Positions 1 to 6,367 of a stretch of 7,423 bases of DNA are shown here, one piece after another. The notes under the pieces were generated by a model. It was not told the origin of the DNA. It saw nothing but the letters and a program-made list of their open reading frames with translations, and did no database searches. A program made the translations under genes and the position numbers. Numbering within the stretch: the first letter of the stretch is position 1; each line of letters begins with the position of its first letter. Origin of the DNA: Thermoplasmata archaeon (lineage in GTDB: Archaea > Thermoplasmatota > Thermoplasmata > Lutacidiplasmatales > UBA184); assembly GCA_030043865.1 (NCBI GenBank), contig JASHWZ010000089.1, forward strand, positions 1 through 7,423, given 5' to 3'.

Positions 1-262
1 CGACGATCTCCAGAACGGTGCCGGACGTCTGGTGCACCGGTTCTCCGGGCCGTCCGTCGTGAATTCGGATCGTGCCTCCGGGTCTCGCGTTCAGCTCGAA
101 GACGGTAGGAACGACCCCCGCGGGGCTCCCGAACCATTTCGCGGCCTTCTTCGAGTCCGTGAACATCCTGAAGACCGTCTCTCGGGGAAAGTCGAACTCC
201 CTCACGATCCTCGCGACGTTTCGGTCTCTCGCTACGGGTTCCCTGACTTGCGTTTGCTTCAT
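1..262 (-). CDS. SRPBCC / AHSA1-family protein (N-terminal part, cut by left edge)
   Basis: This partial gene reads leftwards from an ATG at 262-260; 87 codons are visible and the C-terminal part lies outside the window. The visible protein has the N-terminal signature of SRPBCC proteins of the AHSA1 (activator of Hsp90 ATPase homologue 1-like) type: a basic first beta strand (ARIVREFDFP), then a helix of the pattern PRETVFRMFTDSKKAAKWFG, then a beta strand and a G-G-T-I-R-I segment. Members form a helix-grip fold with a hydrophobic cavity that binds a small ligand; the ligand here is unknown. The ATG overlaps the stop codon of the upstream ArsR gene by four bases (ATGA), so the two are almost certainly translationally coupled. 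ArsR plus SRPBCC pairs are a common arrangement in bacteria and archaea and usually suggest a ligand-linked or stress-linked switch. The family call is firm; the function is not. Confidence 0.85.
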   Translation of the reverse strand, partial: MKQTQVREPVARDRNVARIVREFDFPRETVFRMFTDSKKAAKWFGSPAGVVPTVFELNARPGGTIRIHDGRPGEPVHQTSGTVLEIV

Positions 263-567
263 GCTGCCTCCTCTTTGAGCGCCTTGTCCAGCTGGGCGAG
301 CCGGCGGTTCCAAAGTTTGGCCATCTCGGCGACCCACGCCTGGACCGGGTTCATGGATTTCGGATTGAACGAGTAGAGCCTTCGCTGCGCCCGCTTCTCC
401 ATCTGGATCACGTGCGCCTCCCGAAGCACCCGGAGGTGTTGGGAGACCGCCTGCGGAGTCACGTCGAACTCGCCGCAGATCTCGGACGCACTCAGCTTCC
501 CTCGGTGGGCGAGCATCTCGACGACCTTGCGCCGGTGCGGCTCGGCGAGGGCGTGGAAGGCGTCCAT
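259..567 (-). CDS. ArsR-family winged-helix transcriptional repressor
   Basis: This encodes a 102-residue DNA-binding protein of the ArsR/SmtB superfamily. It begins with the family pattern FHALAEPHRRKVVEML (residues 4-19). The helix-turn-helix follows at about residues 25-52, with recognition helix TPQAVSQHLRVLREA, and the wing at about 53-68 (IQMEKRAQRRLYSF). The C-terminal helix (WVAEMAKLWNRRLAQLDKAL) is typical of ArsR proteins paired with SRPBCC genes. There is a single cysteine (Cys31) and no ELCVCDL-type metal site, so metal sensing is unlikely. The frame stays open upstream to 726, but the ATG at 567 is preferred because the upstream residues are low-complexity and Arg/Pro/Ser-rich, the family N-terminus begins here, and a TATA-like box lies 26 bases upstream. 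The gene is followed by an SRPBCC gene through an ATGA overlap. Autoregulation is likely through the tandem palindromes just upstream. Confidence 0.9.
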   Translation of the reverse strand: MDAFHALAEPHRRKVVEMLAHRGKLSASEICGEFDVTPQAVSQHLRVLREAHVIQMEKRAQRRLYSFNPKSMNPVQAWVAEMAKLWNRRLAQLDKALKEEAA

Positions 568-577
568 GTGAGGACTG

Positions 578-609
578 TAAAGCGTCCGCTTACTAAAGCA
601 TTTGCTTAA
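578..609. promoter_or_regulatory. Tandem 16-bp palindromic operator units upstream of arsR
   Basis: Two adjacent 16-bp units, TAAAGCGTCCGCTTAC (578-593) and TAAAGCATTTGCTTAA (594-609), match at 12 of 16 positions. Each contains a perfect inverted repeat with 5-base arms and a 2-base centre: AAGCG-TC-CGCTT (580-591) and AAGCA-TT-TGCTT (596-607). The dyad centres are 16 bp apart, about one and a half helical turns, so two bound dimers would sit on roughly opposite faces. The block ends 10 bases before the arsR ATG and covers its probable TATA-like box, as expected for an autoregulatory operator. The palindromes and repeat are directly visible; binding by this ArsR protein is inference. Confidence 0.65.
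589..598 (-). promoter_or_regulatory. TATA-like box of the arsR-SRPBCC operon
   Basis: Read on the minus strand this is CTTTAGTAAG, centred about 26 bases upstream of the arsR ATG at 567. That is the distance expected for an archaeal TATA box driving a leaderless transcript, and the purine-rich stretch just upstream could serve as the factor B element. It lies across the junction of the two operator units. An alternative bacterial reading is TTGAGT, 17 bases, TAGTAA. The sequence does not settle which is right. Confidence 0.4.
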
Positions 610-665
610 TCTACTCAAGCCCATCCGGCGTCGGAACCGGCTCGAGAGAGAGGGAGGCGAACTTG

Positions 666-685
666 GGTGCAACGATAGATGCACC
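666..685. repeat. Inverted repeat (6-8-6) in the divergent intergenic region
   Basis: GGTGCA (666-671) and TGCACC (680-685) are exact reverse complements separated by 8 bases. The element lies about 82 bases upstream of the amidohydrolase start and 98 bases from arsR. It differs in sequence from the AAGC/GCTT units, so it would be a site for another regulator, or chance. The remainder of 610-767 shows no gene. Confidence 0.3.
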
Positions 686-722
686 TGTCCCCGCGGTCGC
701 CGAGGGCGGGGCGCGAGCCAAC

Positions 723-730
723 TCATATCT
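723..730 (+). promoter_or_regulatory. Possible TATA-like element for the amidohydrolase operon
   Basis: TCATATCT is the only AT-rich block close to the amidohydrolase gene. With an archaeal TATA-to-start distance of about 26 bases, transcription would begin near 752. That leaves a leader of about 16 bases containing the G-rich sequence GGGGGAT (753-759), a plausible ribosome binding site before the GTG at 768. The match is weak and this is a tentative call. Confidence 0.25.
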
Positions 731-767
731 CGACCCCACTTGACCCTCGGGCGGGGGATCGGAAGCC

Positions 768-2522
768 GTGAGCCCAGCCGACGGCGCCGCCGACCTCGTA
801 ATCACCAACGGGAAGATCGCGACCCTGGACGCGCGAGGCGCGTTCGTTAGCGCCCTCGCGGTCCGCGACGGGCGCGTCATCGCCCTGGGCTCGGACGCGG
901 AGGAGCTCGGCCGTCGTTCCGCTACCGGTCGGACGATCGATGTCGGCGGCCGCACGGTCATTCCGGGATTGGTCGACACCCACATCCATTTCGTCCGTGA
1001 AGGACGGCACTATCTCGCCGAACTTCGGTGGGACGGGGTGCGGACGCTGGCGGAGGCCTTGGAGCGCCTGCGGCGCCAAGCGCTCCTCACGCCCTCGGGC
1101 CAGTGGGTTCGCGTGGTCGGAGGCTGGTCGGAGAACCAGTTCGCGGAACGCCGGGTTCCTACCCTCGAGGAAGTCACCGTCGCCGCGGCGGGAACTCCGG
1201 CACTGATCCTCCACATGTATCAGGACGCGACCCTCAATTCCGTCGGGCTCGCGGCACAGAAGATCGACCGCACGACGGCACCGGCCGCCGGGGGAACGAT
1301 CGAACGCGATGCGGGCGGAGCCCCGACGGGCCGCCTACTGGCGACCCCGTCCGCCACGATCCTCTACGCCGCGGTCGCGGCACTTCCGGCCCTCTCGCAC
1401 GATCAACAGGTGATCTCGACGCTGCACTATGCGCGCGAGCTGAACCGGTTCGGCCTCACGAGCGTGGTCGACGCCGGGGGAGGGTGGCAATTCTATCCCG
1501 AGGACTATGTCGTCGCCACCGGCCTCGCTCAGAGCGGACGGTTGACCGTTCGCGTCTCCTACAATCTCTTCACCCAACGTCCCGGCCACGAGCTCGAGGA
1601 TTACCAGCTCTGGGCGAAGACGCACCGGCCCGGAGAGGGGGACGCGATGTTCCGGATCAACGGCGCCGGCGAGACCTTGGTCTACTCCGCGGCCGATTAC
1701 GAGAACTTCGCCGAGCCGCGGCCGGTGCTTGAGCCCCGGATGGAGGACGAGCTCCGGACGGTGGTCCGGTTCCTCGTCCAGCAACGTTGGCCGTTCCGGC
1801 TCCACGCCACCTACGGCGAATCGATCGAACGTTTTCTCAACGTGTTCGAGGAGGTGAACGACCGGGATTCGCTCCGGCAGGTGCGGTGGTTCCTCGACCA
1901 CGCCGAAACGGTCTCGGACCGGGACCTTGATCGGATCCACCGTCTCGGCGGAGGAATCTCGATCCAGGATCGGATGGCGTTCCAGGGCGAGTACTGCCTT
2001 CGGAGGTACGGAGAGTCGACGGCGCGGGACGCGCCCCCGATCGCGAAGATGGTCTCCAAGGGCATCCCGGTCGGCGGCGGCACCGACGCGACTCGGGTCG
2101 CGAGCTACAATCCGTGGGTCAACCTCGAGTGGCTGGTGACCGGCCGGACCGTGGGCGGAACGGAGCTCGCTCGACCGGAGAACCAACTCTCCCGCCTCCG
2201 GGCCCTGCGGCTCGTGACGACGGACGCGGCGTGGTTCTCCTCGGAGGAGGGGCTGAAGGGCTCGCTCGAGGTCGGCCGGTGGGCGGACTTCGCGGTGCTC
2301 TCCTCCGACTACTTCTCGGTGCCCGAGGACGAGATCCATCGGATCGAATCGCTGCTGACCGTGGTCGGAGGGCGGGTCGTCTACGGCGTGGGCCCATTCG
2401 CTGCGCATTCCCCGCCTCCCTTGCCTTCGATCGTCCCGGAATGGTCGCCCGTTGCGGCGTACGGCGGGGTGGCCCCCCTGCAGGGCGAGGGCGTCGCCCC
2501 TTCGGGACCGGCGCAGCCCTGA
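768..2522 (+). CDS. YtcJ-like metal-dependent amidohydrolase (amidohydrolase_3 family)
   Basis: This encodes a 584-residue cytoplasmic hydrolase of the amidohydrolase superfamily. The N-terminal beta domain (DLVITNGKIATLDA, residues 9-22) leads to the metal-binding motif DTHIHF (70-75; His72 and His74). Further probable ligands are His346 (LHATYGES), His378 (LDHAE) and Asp440 (GGGTDATR). The C-terminal beta domain is recognisable (GSLEVGRWADFAVLSSD, 498-514), and the end (PSIVPEWSPVAAYGGVAP) resembles the tail of many YtcJ-like proteins. Length is normal for the group. The start is a GTG at 768 preceded by GGGGGAT. No leader peptide is visible. Members hydrolyse C-N bonds in cyclic or acylated substrates, but most are uncharacterised, so the substrate cannot be named. 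It is the first gene of an apparent operon with two exporters and a DoxX-like protein, which suggests a role in metabolising a compound that is also transported. Confidence 0.92.
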   Translation: MSPADGAADLVITNGKIATLDARGAFVSALAVRDGRVIALGSDAEELGRRSATGRTIDVGGRTVIPGLVDTHIHFVREGRHYLAELRWDGVRTLAEALERLRRQALLTPSGQWVRVVGGWSENQFAERRVPTLEEVTVAAAGTPALILHMYQDATLNSVGLAAQKIDRTTAPAAGGTIERDAGGAPTGRLLATPSATILYAAVAALPALSHDQQVISTLHYARELNRFGLTSVVDAGGGWQFYPEDYVVATGLAQSGRLTVRVSYNLFTQRPGHELEDYQLWAKTHRPGEGDAMFRINGAGETLVYSAADYENFAEPRPVLEPRMEDELRTVVRFLVQQRWPFRLHATYGESIERFLNVFEEVNDRDSLRQVRWFLDHAETVSDRDLDRIHRLGGGISIQDRMAFQGEYCLRRYGESTARDAPPIAKMVSKGIPVGGGTDATRVASYNPWVNLEWLVTGRTVGGTELARPENQLSRLRALRLVTTDAAWFSSEEGLKGSLEVGRWADFAVLSSDYFSVPEDEIHRIESLLTVVGGRVVYGVGPFAAHSPPPLPSIVPEWSPVAAYGGVAPLQGEGVAPSGPAQP

Positions 2523-2546
2523 GCTCCTCGAGATTCGGGAACTCTC

Positions 2547-3875
2547 ATGGGCCAGAATCTCTCCTCCGCGCCCGGGGGGAGTGCAACGACCACCGCCCGC
2601 GCCGGTCCGGAGCCCGCGCCCGAGGGGTCGGCGGTTCGGTCCTCGGTTCCCTACACCCTGACGGCGTTCGCCTACCTGGTGATCATCACCGCCGGCGGGC
2701 TTCCGACGCCGCTGTACGTGATCTACCAGAAGGAGTGGGGATTCTCGTCGGGGATCCTGACCGTCATCTTCGCGGTCTACGCCGCGGGGCTGGTCTTGAT
2801 GCTCCTCCTCTTCGGCCGGTTGTCCGATCGGGTCGGCCGGCGTCCGGTGCTGATCCTCGGCATTCTCGTTGCCGTGGCCAGCACCGTCGTCTTCCTGCTG
2901 GCATCGAACGTCGACTGGTTGATCGCGGCCCGCGTCCTGTCCGGCATGTCGGTAGGGCTGTGCGCGAACACGGCGTCGGCGGCGCTGACGGACTTCGAAC
3001 CGACCGGTAACCGAAGTCGCGCGGCGCTGATGGTGGCCGTGATCACGGCGGTCGGAGTCGGCGTGGGCCCGTTCTACGCGGGGTTCCTCGCCCAGTACGC
3101 CCCGGACCCGCTGACCCTCTCGTTCTGGGTGCTGCTCGGCCTGTTGGTGCTGGCGCTCGTCGCGGTGTTCGGGATTCGAGTGGGACCCCGAGAGAGCACG
3201 GTCCCGAGCGGGCCGACCCATCGGTTCGTTCGCGTCCCCTCCGATATCCGTCCGGTCTTCGCCCTGGCCGCGTTGGCGGCCGTCATCGGCTTCGCGCTCG
3301 CCGGCATCTTCAGCGGCGTTTCGCCGTCCTTCCTTTCGCAAGACCTGAAGATCACCAATCACGCGATCAGCGGCGCGACCGTTCTCCTCACGTTCGGTTG
3401 CGCGGCCATCGCCCCGCTCGTGGTCCGTGACCTCTCCCAACGTCGGATGCTGCGCATGGGAGCGGCGTGCGTCCCCGTGGGCCTCGCGCTGATCATCGCC
3501 GCCGTCTGGACCGGAGCGGCCGCCCCGTTCTTCGTCGGGACCGTTGTCTGCGGTTCGGCGTTCGGGATCTGCCTCCGGGGCGGGGTCGGCCTTCTCAATC
3601 AGGTGGCGCCCGTGGGCGAGCGCGGGGAGGTCTTCTCGGCGTTCTTCGTGGCGGCCTACCTTGGCCTGAGCGTCCCAGTGGTCGGTCTCGGAGTGATGGC
3701 GGACGCGGTCGGGCTTCCCGTGGCGGCCCTGATCCTGGGGGTCGTCATCTCGCTGCTCTCGATTCCGCTCCTCCTCCCCGGGCGAGGTCCCCCCGCTCCG
3801 GAGTACACGGTGACCGCCGGGCCCTCGGGGACCCAGGGGCTCCGAGAGGCTCCGCCGCCAGGGGGAACTTCCTGA
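2547..3875 (+). CDS. MFS transporter, 12-helix efflux type
   Basis: This encodes a 442-residue inner-membrane transporter of the major facilitator superfamily. About 35 hydrophilic residues rich in Ala, Pro, Gly, Ser and Thr precede the first helix (YTLTAFAYLVIITAGGLPTP, from about 36). The cytoplasmic loop motif A is clear at 90-100 (GRLSDRVGRRP). A motif-C-like antiporter pattern, GVGVGPFYAG (170-179), is in the fifth helix, which favours proton-coupled export. A central hydrophilic loop at about 211-236 separates the two six-helix halves, and the C-terminal 30 residues are Pro/Gly-rich and polar. The ATG lies 24 bases after the amidohydrolase stop, with no obvious ribosome binding site. 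The substrate is unknown; the operon position suggests the amidohydrolase's substrate or product. Uptake cannot be excluded. Confidence 0.9.
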   Translation: MGQNLSSAPGGSATTTARAGPEPAPEGSAVRSSVPYTLTAFAYLVIITAGGLPTPLYVIYQKEWGFSSGILTVIFAVYAAGLVLMLLLFGRLSDRVGRRPVLILGILVAVASTVVFLLASNVDWLIAARVLSGMSVGLCANTASAALTDFEPTGNRSRAALMVAVITAVGVGVGPFYAGFLAQYAPDPLTLSFWVLLGLLVLALVAVFGIRVGPRESTVPSGPTHRFVRVPSDIRPVFALAALAAVIGFALAGIFSGVSPSFLSQDLKITNHAISGATVLLTFGCAAIAPLVVRDLSQRRMLRMGAACVPVGLALIIAAVWTGAAAPFFVGTVVCGSAFGICLRGGVGLLNQVAPVGERGEVFSAFFVAAYLGLSVPVVGLGVMADAVGLPVAALILGVVISLLSIPLLLPGRGPPAPEYTVTAGPSGTQGLREAPPPGGTS

Positions 3876-4261
3876 CGCTCATCGACCTCGTCGGGGACGC
3901 GCTCCGAGTGTTCCTGGGCGCGGCGTTCCTCTGGTACGGATACTTCGACGTGCGGCCGAGCCCGGCGCGCCGGGCCGAGTTCCTTCGGTGGGGGTTCGCT
4001 CCGTGGGTCCAACCGGTCGGAGGAGTCCTGCAGCTGGTCGCGGTCGCCCTGCTCGTGCTGCCGGCGACCGTCGCCTACGGCGCGATCCTGTTCGTGGCGA
4101 TGATGGTCTTCTCGGTGTACGTGCACCTGGCACGCGAGTACAGCCCGCGCCAAGTGCCGTGGCCGGTCGTCTTGGCGGTCCTCGCGGTGATCACCGGACT
4201 CCTCTACGGCAGCGCGGCCGTAGGGCCCGTTGGGTACGTCTTCCGCGCGTGGTTGGGTTGA
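3872..4261 (+). CDS. Small DoxX-like four-helix membrane protein
   Basis: Up to 129 residues, with four hydrophobic segments at about 9-27, 50-66, 68-86 and 98-113. The opening LRVFLGAAFLWYGYFDVRPS matches the first helix of DoxX-like proteins, and a small integral membrane protein of this length fits the family. DoxX-type proteins have been linked to quinone or sulfur redox chemistry in some organisms, but most have no assigned role. The start is uncertain. The frame has no ATG, GTG or TTG upstream that keeps a sensible reading. A CTG at 3872 would overlap the MFS stop as CTGA, has GGGGG 6 bases upstream, and preserves the whole first helix. The first conventional start, GTG at 3908, would trim that helix by 12 residues. 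It is flanked closely by two MFS genes, so co-transcription is likely. A membrane-bound helper to efflux or redox detoxification is inference only. Confidence 0.75.
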   Translation: MTLIDLVGDALRVFLGAAFLWYGYFDVRPSPARRAEFLRWGFAPWVQPVGGVLQLVAVALLVLPATVAYGAILFVAMMVFSVYVHLAREYSPRQVPWPVVLAVLAVITGLLYGSAAVGPVGYVFRAWLG

Positions 4262-4280
4262 AGTCGGTGCGCGGGACGCA

Positions 4281-5741
4281 ATGACACTCTCGGCTTCCAC
4301 GACCTCGCGCCCGGGCAACGGATCTCATCGTAGGGCTGCCGTGATCACGGCGCTGGGCCTCGTCTGTGCGGCCCAGTTTGTCCTGCAGCTGGACTTCAGC
4401 ATCGTCAACATCGCCCTGCCCACCATCCAGCGCGAGCTCGGATTCGTTCCCGCCGAGCTTCAGTGGATCGTCACCGGGTACGCGCTCACGTTCGGGTCGC
4501 TGCTGCTCTTGGGCGGGCGGATCGGCGACCTTCTCGGGCGCCGCCGGACGTTGCAGCTAGGGCTCGGGGCGTTCGCGGCCGCTTCGCTGGCCTGCGGGCT
4601 CTCCGTCTCCTCCGCGATGCTGATCGGCGCCCGTCTCGTCCAGGGCGCCGCGGCGGCGTTCGTTTCTCCCTCCGCGCTCGCGCTGCTCGCGGCCGCCAAC
4701 CCCGAAGGTCCGGCGCGGAACCGAGCGATCAGCCTCTTTCAAGCCGCGACCGCCGCCGGCGCCTCCGCCGGCGTCGTCGCCGGCGGGATCTTGGTCGAGT
4801 TCGTCGGGTGGAGGTCGATCTTCTTGGTGAACGTGCCGATCGTCGTGGTACTGGTGCTGCTGAACCGGGCGGTGATCCCGGGCGACACCGCTCGGGGTCG
4901 CCCGCAGCTGGATGTCGCCGGCGCCGTGCTGGTCACGGCGAGCGGGGCGGCCCTCATCTACGGCCTGAGCAGCGGCCAGCAGAGCGGCTTCGCCGCGATC
5001 CCCACCATCCTCGCGCTCGCCGCGGCGGCCGCCCTCGCAGTGCTCTTCGTGTTCGTCGAACGCCGTGCGAGTGCTCCGATGTTGCCGTTCGCGTACTTCC
5101 GCTCGCCGACGCACCGGGCCTCGATCGGAGCGACGGCGCTCGTGGGGGTGGTGATCGTCTCGTACGTCTACTTCGTCTCCCTCTACCTCCAGCACGTTCT
5201 GGGGTTCTCGCCGCTGCTCACCGGGATCGCGGTGATCCCCTCGCCCGCGACCGTCGTGGTCATCTCCACGCTGGTGACCCGGCGTGCGATCGGCCGCTTG
5301 GGCGTGAAGTGGGCCCTCTTGCTCGGGCTGGGATTGATCGGGTTCGGTCAGCTGTGGTTCGCGCAGCTCTCCCCGAGCGGGACGTACCTGCTCAACGTGC
5401 TGCCGGGACAGGTCCTCACCGCCGCCGGCATCGCGCTCGCCCTGCCCGCCGCGGCGGTCGGGGCGACGAGCGGGGTCGCGAGCACGGAACAGGGGCTCGC
5501 GAGCGGATTGCTCAACACCGCTCAGCAGATGGGGGCGGCGGTGGGCCTCGCTGTGCTCGCCACCGTAGCGGCGGCGTGGACCGTTCGGACGGGCTCGCTG
5601 TCCGCCGGGTACGCCCTCGCGTACCTGCTGGCCTCGGGGATCGCGCTCATCGCGGTGCTCGGGGTCGCGGCTCGACTCAATCACCGGGTCTGCCAGGAGG
5701 AGCTCGCGCGGCAGCGCGCGGCCATGGGCCGGGACCCGTGA
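4281..5741 (+). CDS. DHA2-type MFS drug exporter, 14 helices
   Basis: This encodes a 486-residue transporter resembling the EmrB/QacA (DHA2, 14-helix) drug:proton antiporters. Motif D1 (LDFSIVNIALP, 38-48) is in helix 1, motif A (GGRIGDLLGRRRT, 78-90) lies between helices 2 and 3, and motif B (ARLVQGAAAA, 117-126) is in helix 4. Motif C at about 160-169 reads GASAGVVAGG, lacking the usual Gly-Pro pair. A hydrophilic loop at about 197-211 and another at 260-280 bracket the extra helices of the 14-helix class. The ATG at 4281 is preferred over a TTG at 4230, because the extra 17 residues would overlap the DoxX-like gene and are not family-like. It follows that gene by 19 bases. The likely role is export of lipophilic or amphipathic compounds; substrate unknown. 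It ends 21 bases from a convergent minus-strand gene. Confidence 0.92.
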   Translation: MTLSASTTSRPGNGSHRRAAVITALGLVCAAQFVLQLDFSIVNIALPTIQRELGFVPAELQWIVTGYALTFGSLLLLGGRIGDLLGRRRTLQLGLGAFAAASLACGLSVSSAMLIGARLVQGAAAAFVSPSALALLAAANPEGPARNRAISLFQAATAAGASAGVVAGGILVEFVGWRSIFLVNVPIVVVLVLLNRAVIPGDTARGRPQLDVAGAVLVTASGAALIYGLSSGQQSGFAAIPTILALAAAAALAVLFVFVERRASAPMLPFAYFRSPTHRASIGATALVGVVIVSYVYFVSLYLQHVLGFSPLLTGIAVIPSPATVVVISTLVTRRAIGRLGVKWALLLGLGLIGFGQLWFAQLSPSGTYLLNVLPGQVLTAAGIALALPAAAVGATSGVASTEQGLASGLLNTAQQMGAAVGLAVLATVAAAWTVRTGSLSAGYALAYLLASGIALIAVLGVAARLNHRVCQEELARQRAAMGRDP

Positions 5742-5762
5742 ATCGCTCGACGCGGTCGCCGA

Positions 5763-6248
5763 CTACGTGGACCAGGGGTTCAGATCCACGCCGCAGAGGA
5801 CGGTCGCGACATACTGCCCTCCCACGAGCGACTCGAACGGCTGGTTCCATTGGAGGTAGACCGAGCCGTCGGTACTCGTCCAGTTCACCGACTTCGGTCC
5901 GAGCGGGTCACCGAACAGGCTCGCTTCGACACACCCCAGGTGCGAACTGTTGACCCAGCCACCGACGCTCGCGGAGTCCCCTAAGGTTCCGCCCCAGGAA
6001 AAGGACAAGTCGAATTGCACGCCCTCGAAGTCGAATCCTCCGCCGCACATGGTGCGGAGAATTCCTATTCCGCTCGGGGGAGACTCGACCGAGACCGACT
6101 CGGCGCAGTAGGTCCGATCGTTCGCCGTTAGGCTCACCGGGCAGCCCGAGCCCATGTCGAGATAGCCCGAATACACCCCAACGACCAGAATCCCCGCGAG
6201 GGTCACCCCTAGCGCGGCGAACACCGCTCTCTCGAAACGGGTCGCCAA
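5763..6248 (-). CDS. Membrane-anchored extracytoplasmic protein with five cysteines, unknown function
   Basis: This encodes a 161-residue protein with a short basic start (MATRFERAV), a single hydrophobic segment at about 9-27 (FAALGVTLAGILVVGVYSG), and then a polar, Gly/Ser-rich domain predicted to lie outside the membrane. Cysteines at 36, 48, 68, 106 and 152 could form two disulfides with one left over. Two N-X-S/T sequons (N100, N122) are possible N-glycosylation sites if the host is an archaeon. The outer domain has short alternating hydrophobic stretches (FEGVQFDLSFSWGG, SVYLQWNQ) suggesting a beta-sandwich. I do not recognise a family. The start is TTG at 6248, supported by a very good ribosome binding site, GAGGTGG, at 6259-6253 (4-base spacing). 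The gene is monocistronic and convergent with the exporter operon. The hydrophobic segment could instead be a cleaved signal. Confidence 0.75.
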   Translation of the reverse strand: MATRFERAVFAALGVTLAGILVVGVYSGYLDMGSGCPVSLTANDRTYCAESVSVESPPSGIGILRTMCGGGFDFEGVQFDLSFSWGGTLGDSASVGGWVNSSHLGCVEASLFGDPLGPKSVNWTSTDGSVYLQWNQPFESLVGGQYVATVLCGVDLNPWST

Positions 6249-6252
6249 GTGG

Positions 6253-6259
6253 CCACCTC
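6253..6259 (-). promoter_or_regulatory. Strong ribosome binding site that fixes a TTG start
   Basis: GAGGTGG on the minus strand is a near-perfect complement to the conserved 3' end of 16S rRNA (CACCTCC). It lies 4 bases before the TTG at 6248. It is the clearest Shine-Dalgarno sequence I saw in the window and is the reason for choosing TTG over any internal start. Confidence 0.65.
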
Positions 6260-6270
6260 GATGTCCCCCG

Positions 6271-6285
6271 CTCGTCGTCGACGAG
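6271..6285. repeat. 15-bp dyad upstream of the membrane-protein gene
   Basis: CTCGTCG (6271-6277) and CGACGAG (6279-6285) are exact reverse complements around a single base. The dyad is 22 bases upstream of the TTG at 6248. The position fits a regulator site overlapping the promoter or start of transcription. The one-base centre is too short for an RNA hairpin with full-length arms. Confidence 0.35.
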
Positions 6286-6367
6286 GGACTACCCGAGATG
6301 CTCTACTTGAGGAATGACCGATTGCCAGCGACTGTCCGGATCCTGGGTACTTCCGCACGCCGTTCCG

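Noticed and set aside
568..726. N-terminal extension of the ArsR protein up to 726
   Set aside because: The extra 53 residues are Arg/Pro/Ser-rich, not family-like, and would overlap the promoter and the tandem palindromes.
1335..3440. A 701-codon open frame on the minus strand opposite the amidohydrolase and the first MFS gene
   Set aside because: Its product is an Arg/Asp/Glu/Gly-rich low-complexity string with no domain, and it lies exactly opposite two well-recognised genes. It is a GC-driven shadow frame.
4230..4280. TTG start at 4230 for the DHA2 exporter
   Set aside because: It would overlap the DoxX-like gene by 32 bases and add residues unlike the family; the ATG at 4281 gives a normal N-terminus.
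4463..5953. A 496-codon plus-strand frame overlapping the DHA2 exporter
   Set aside because: The product is Arg-rich with no motifs, while the overlapping frame has all the DHA2 signatures.
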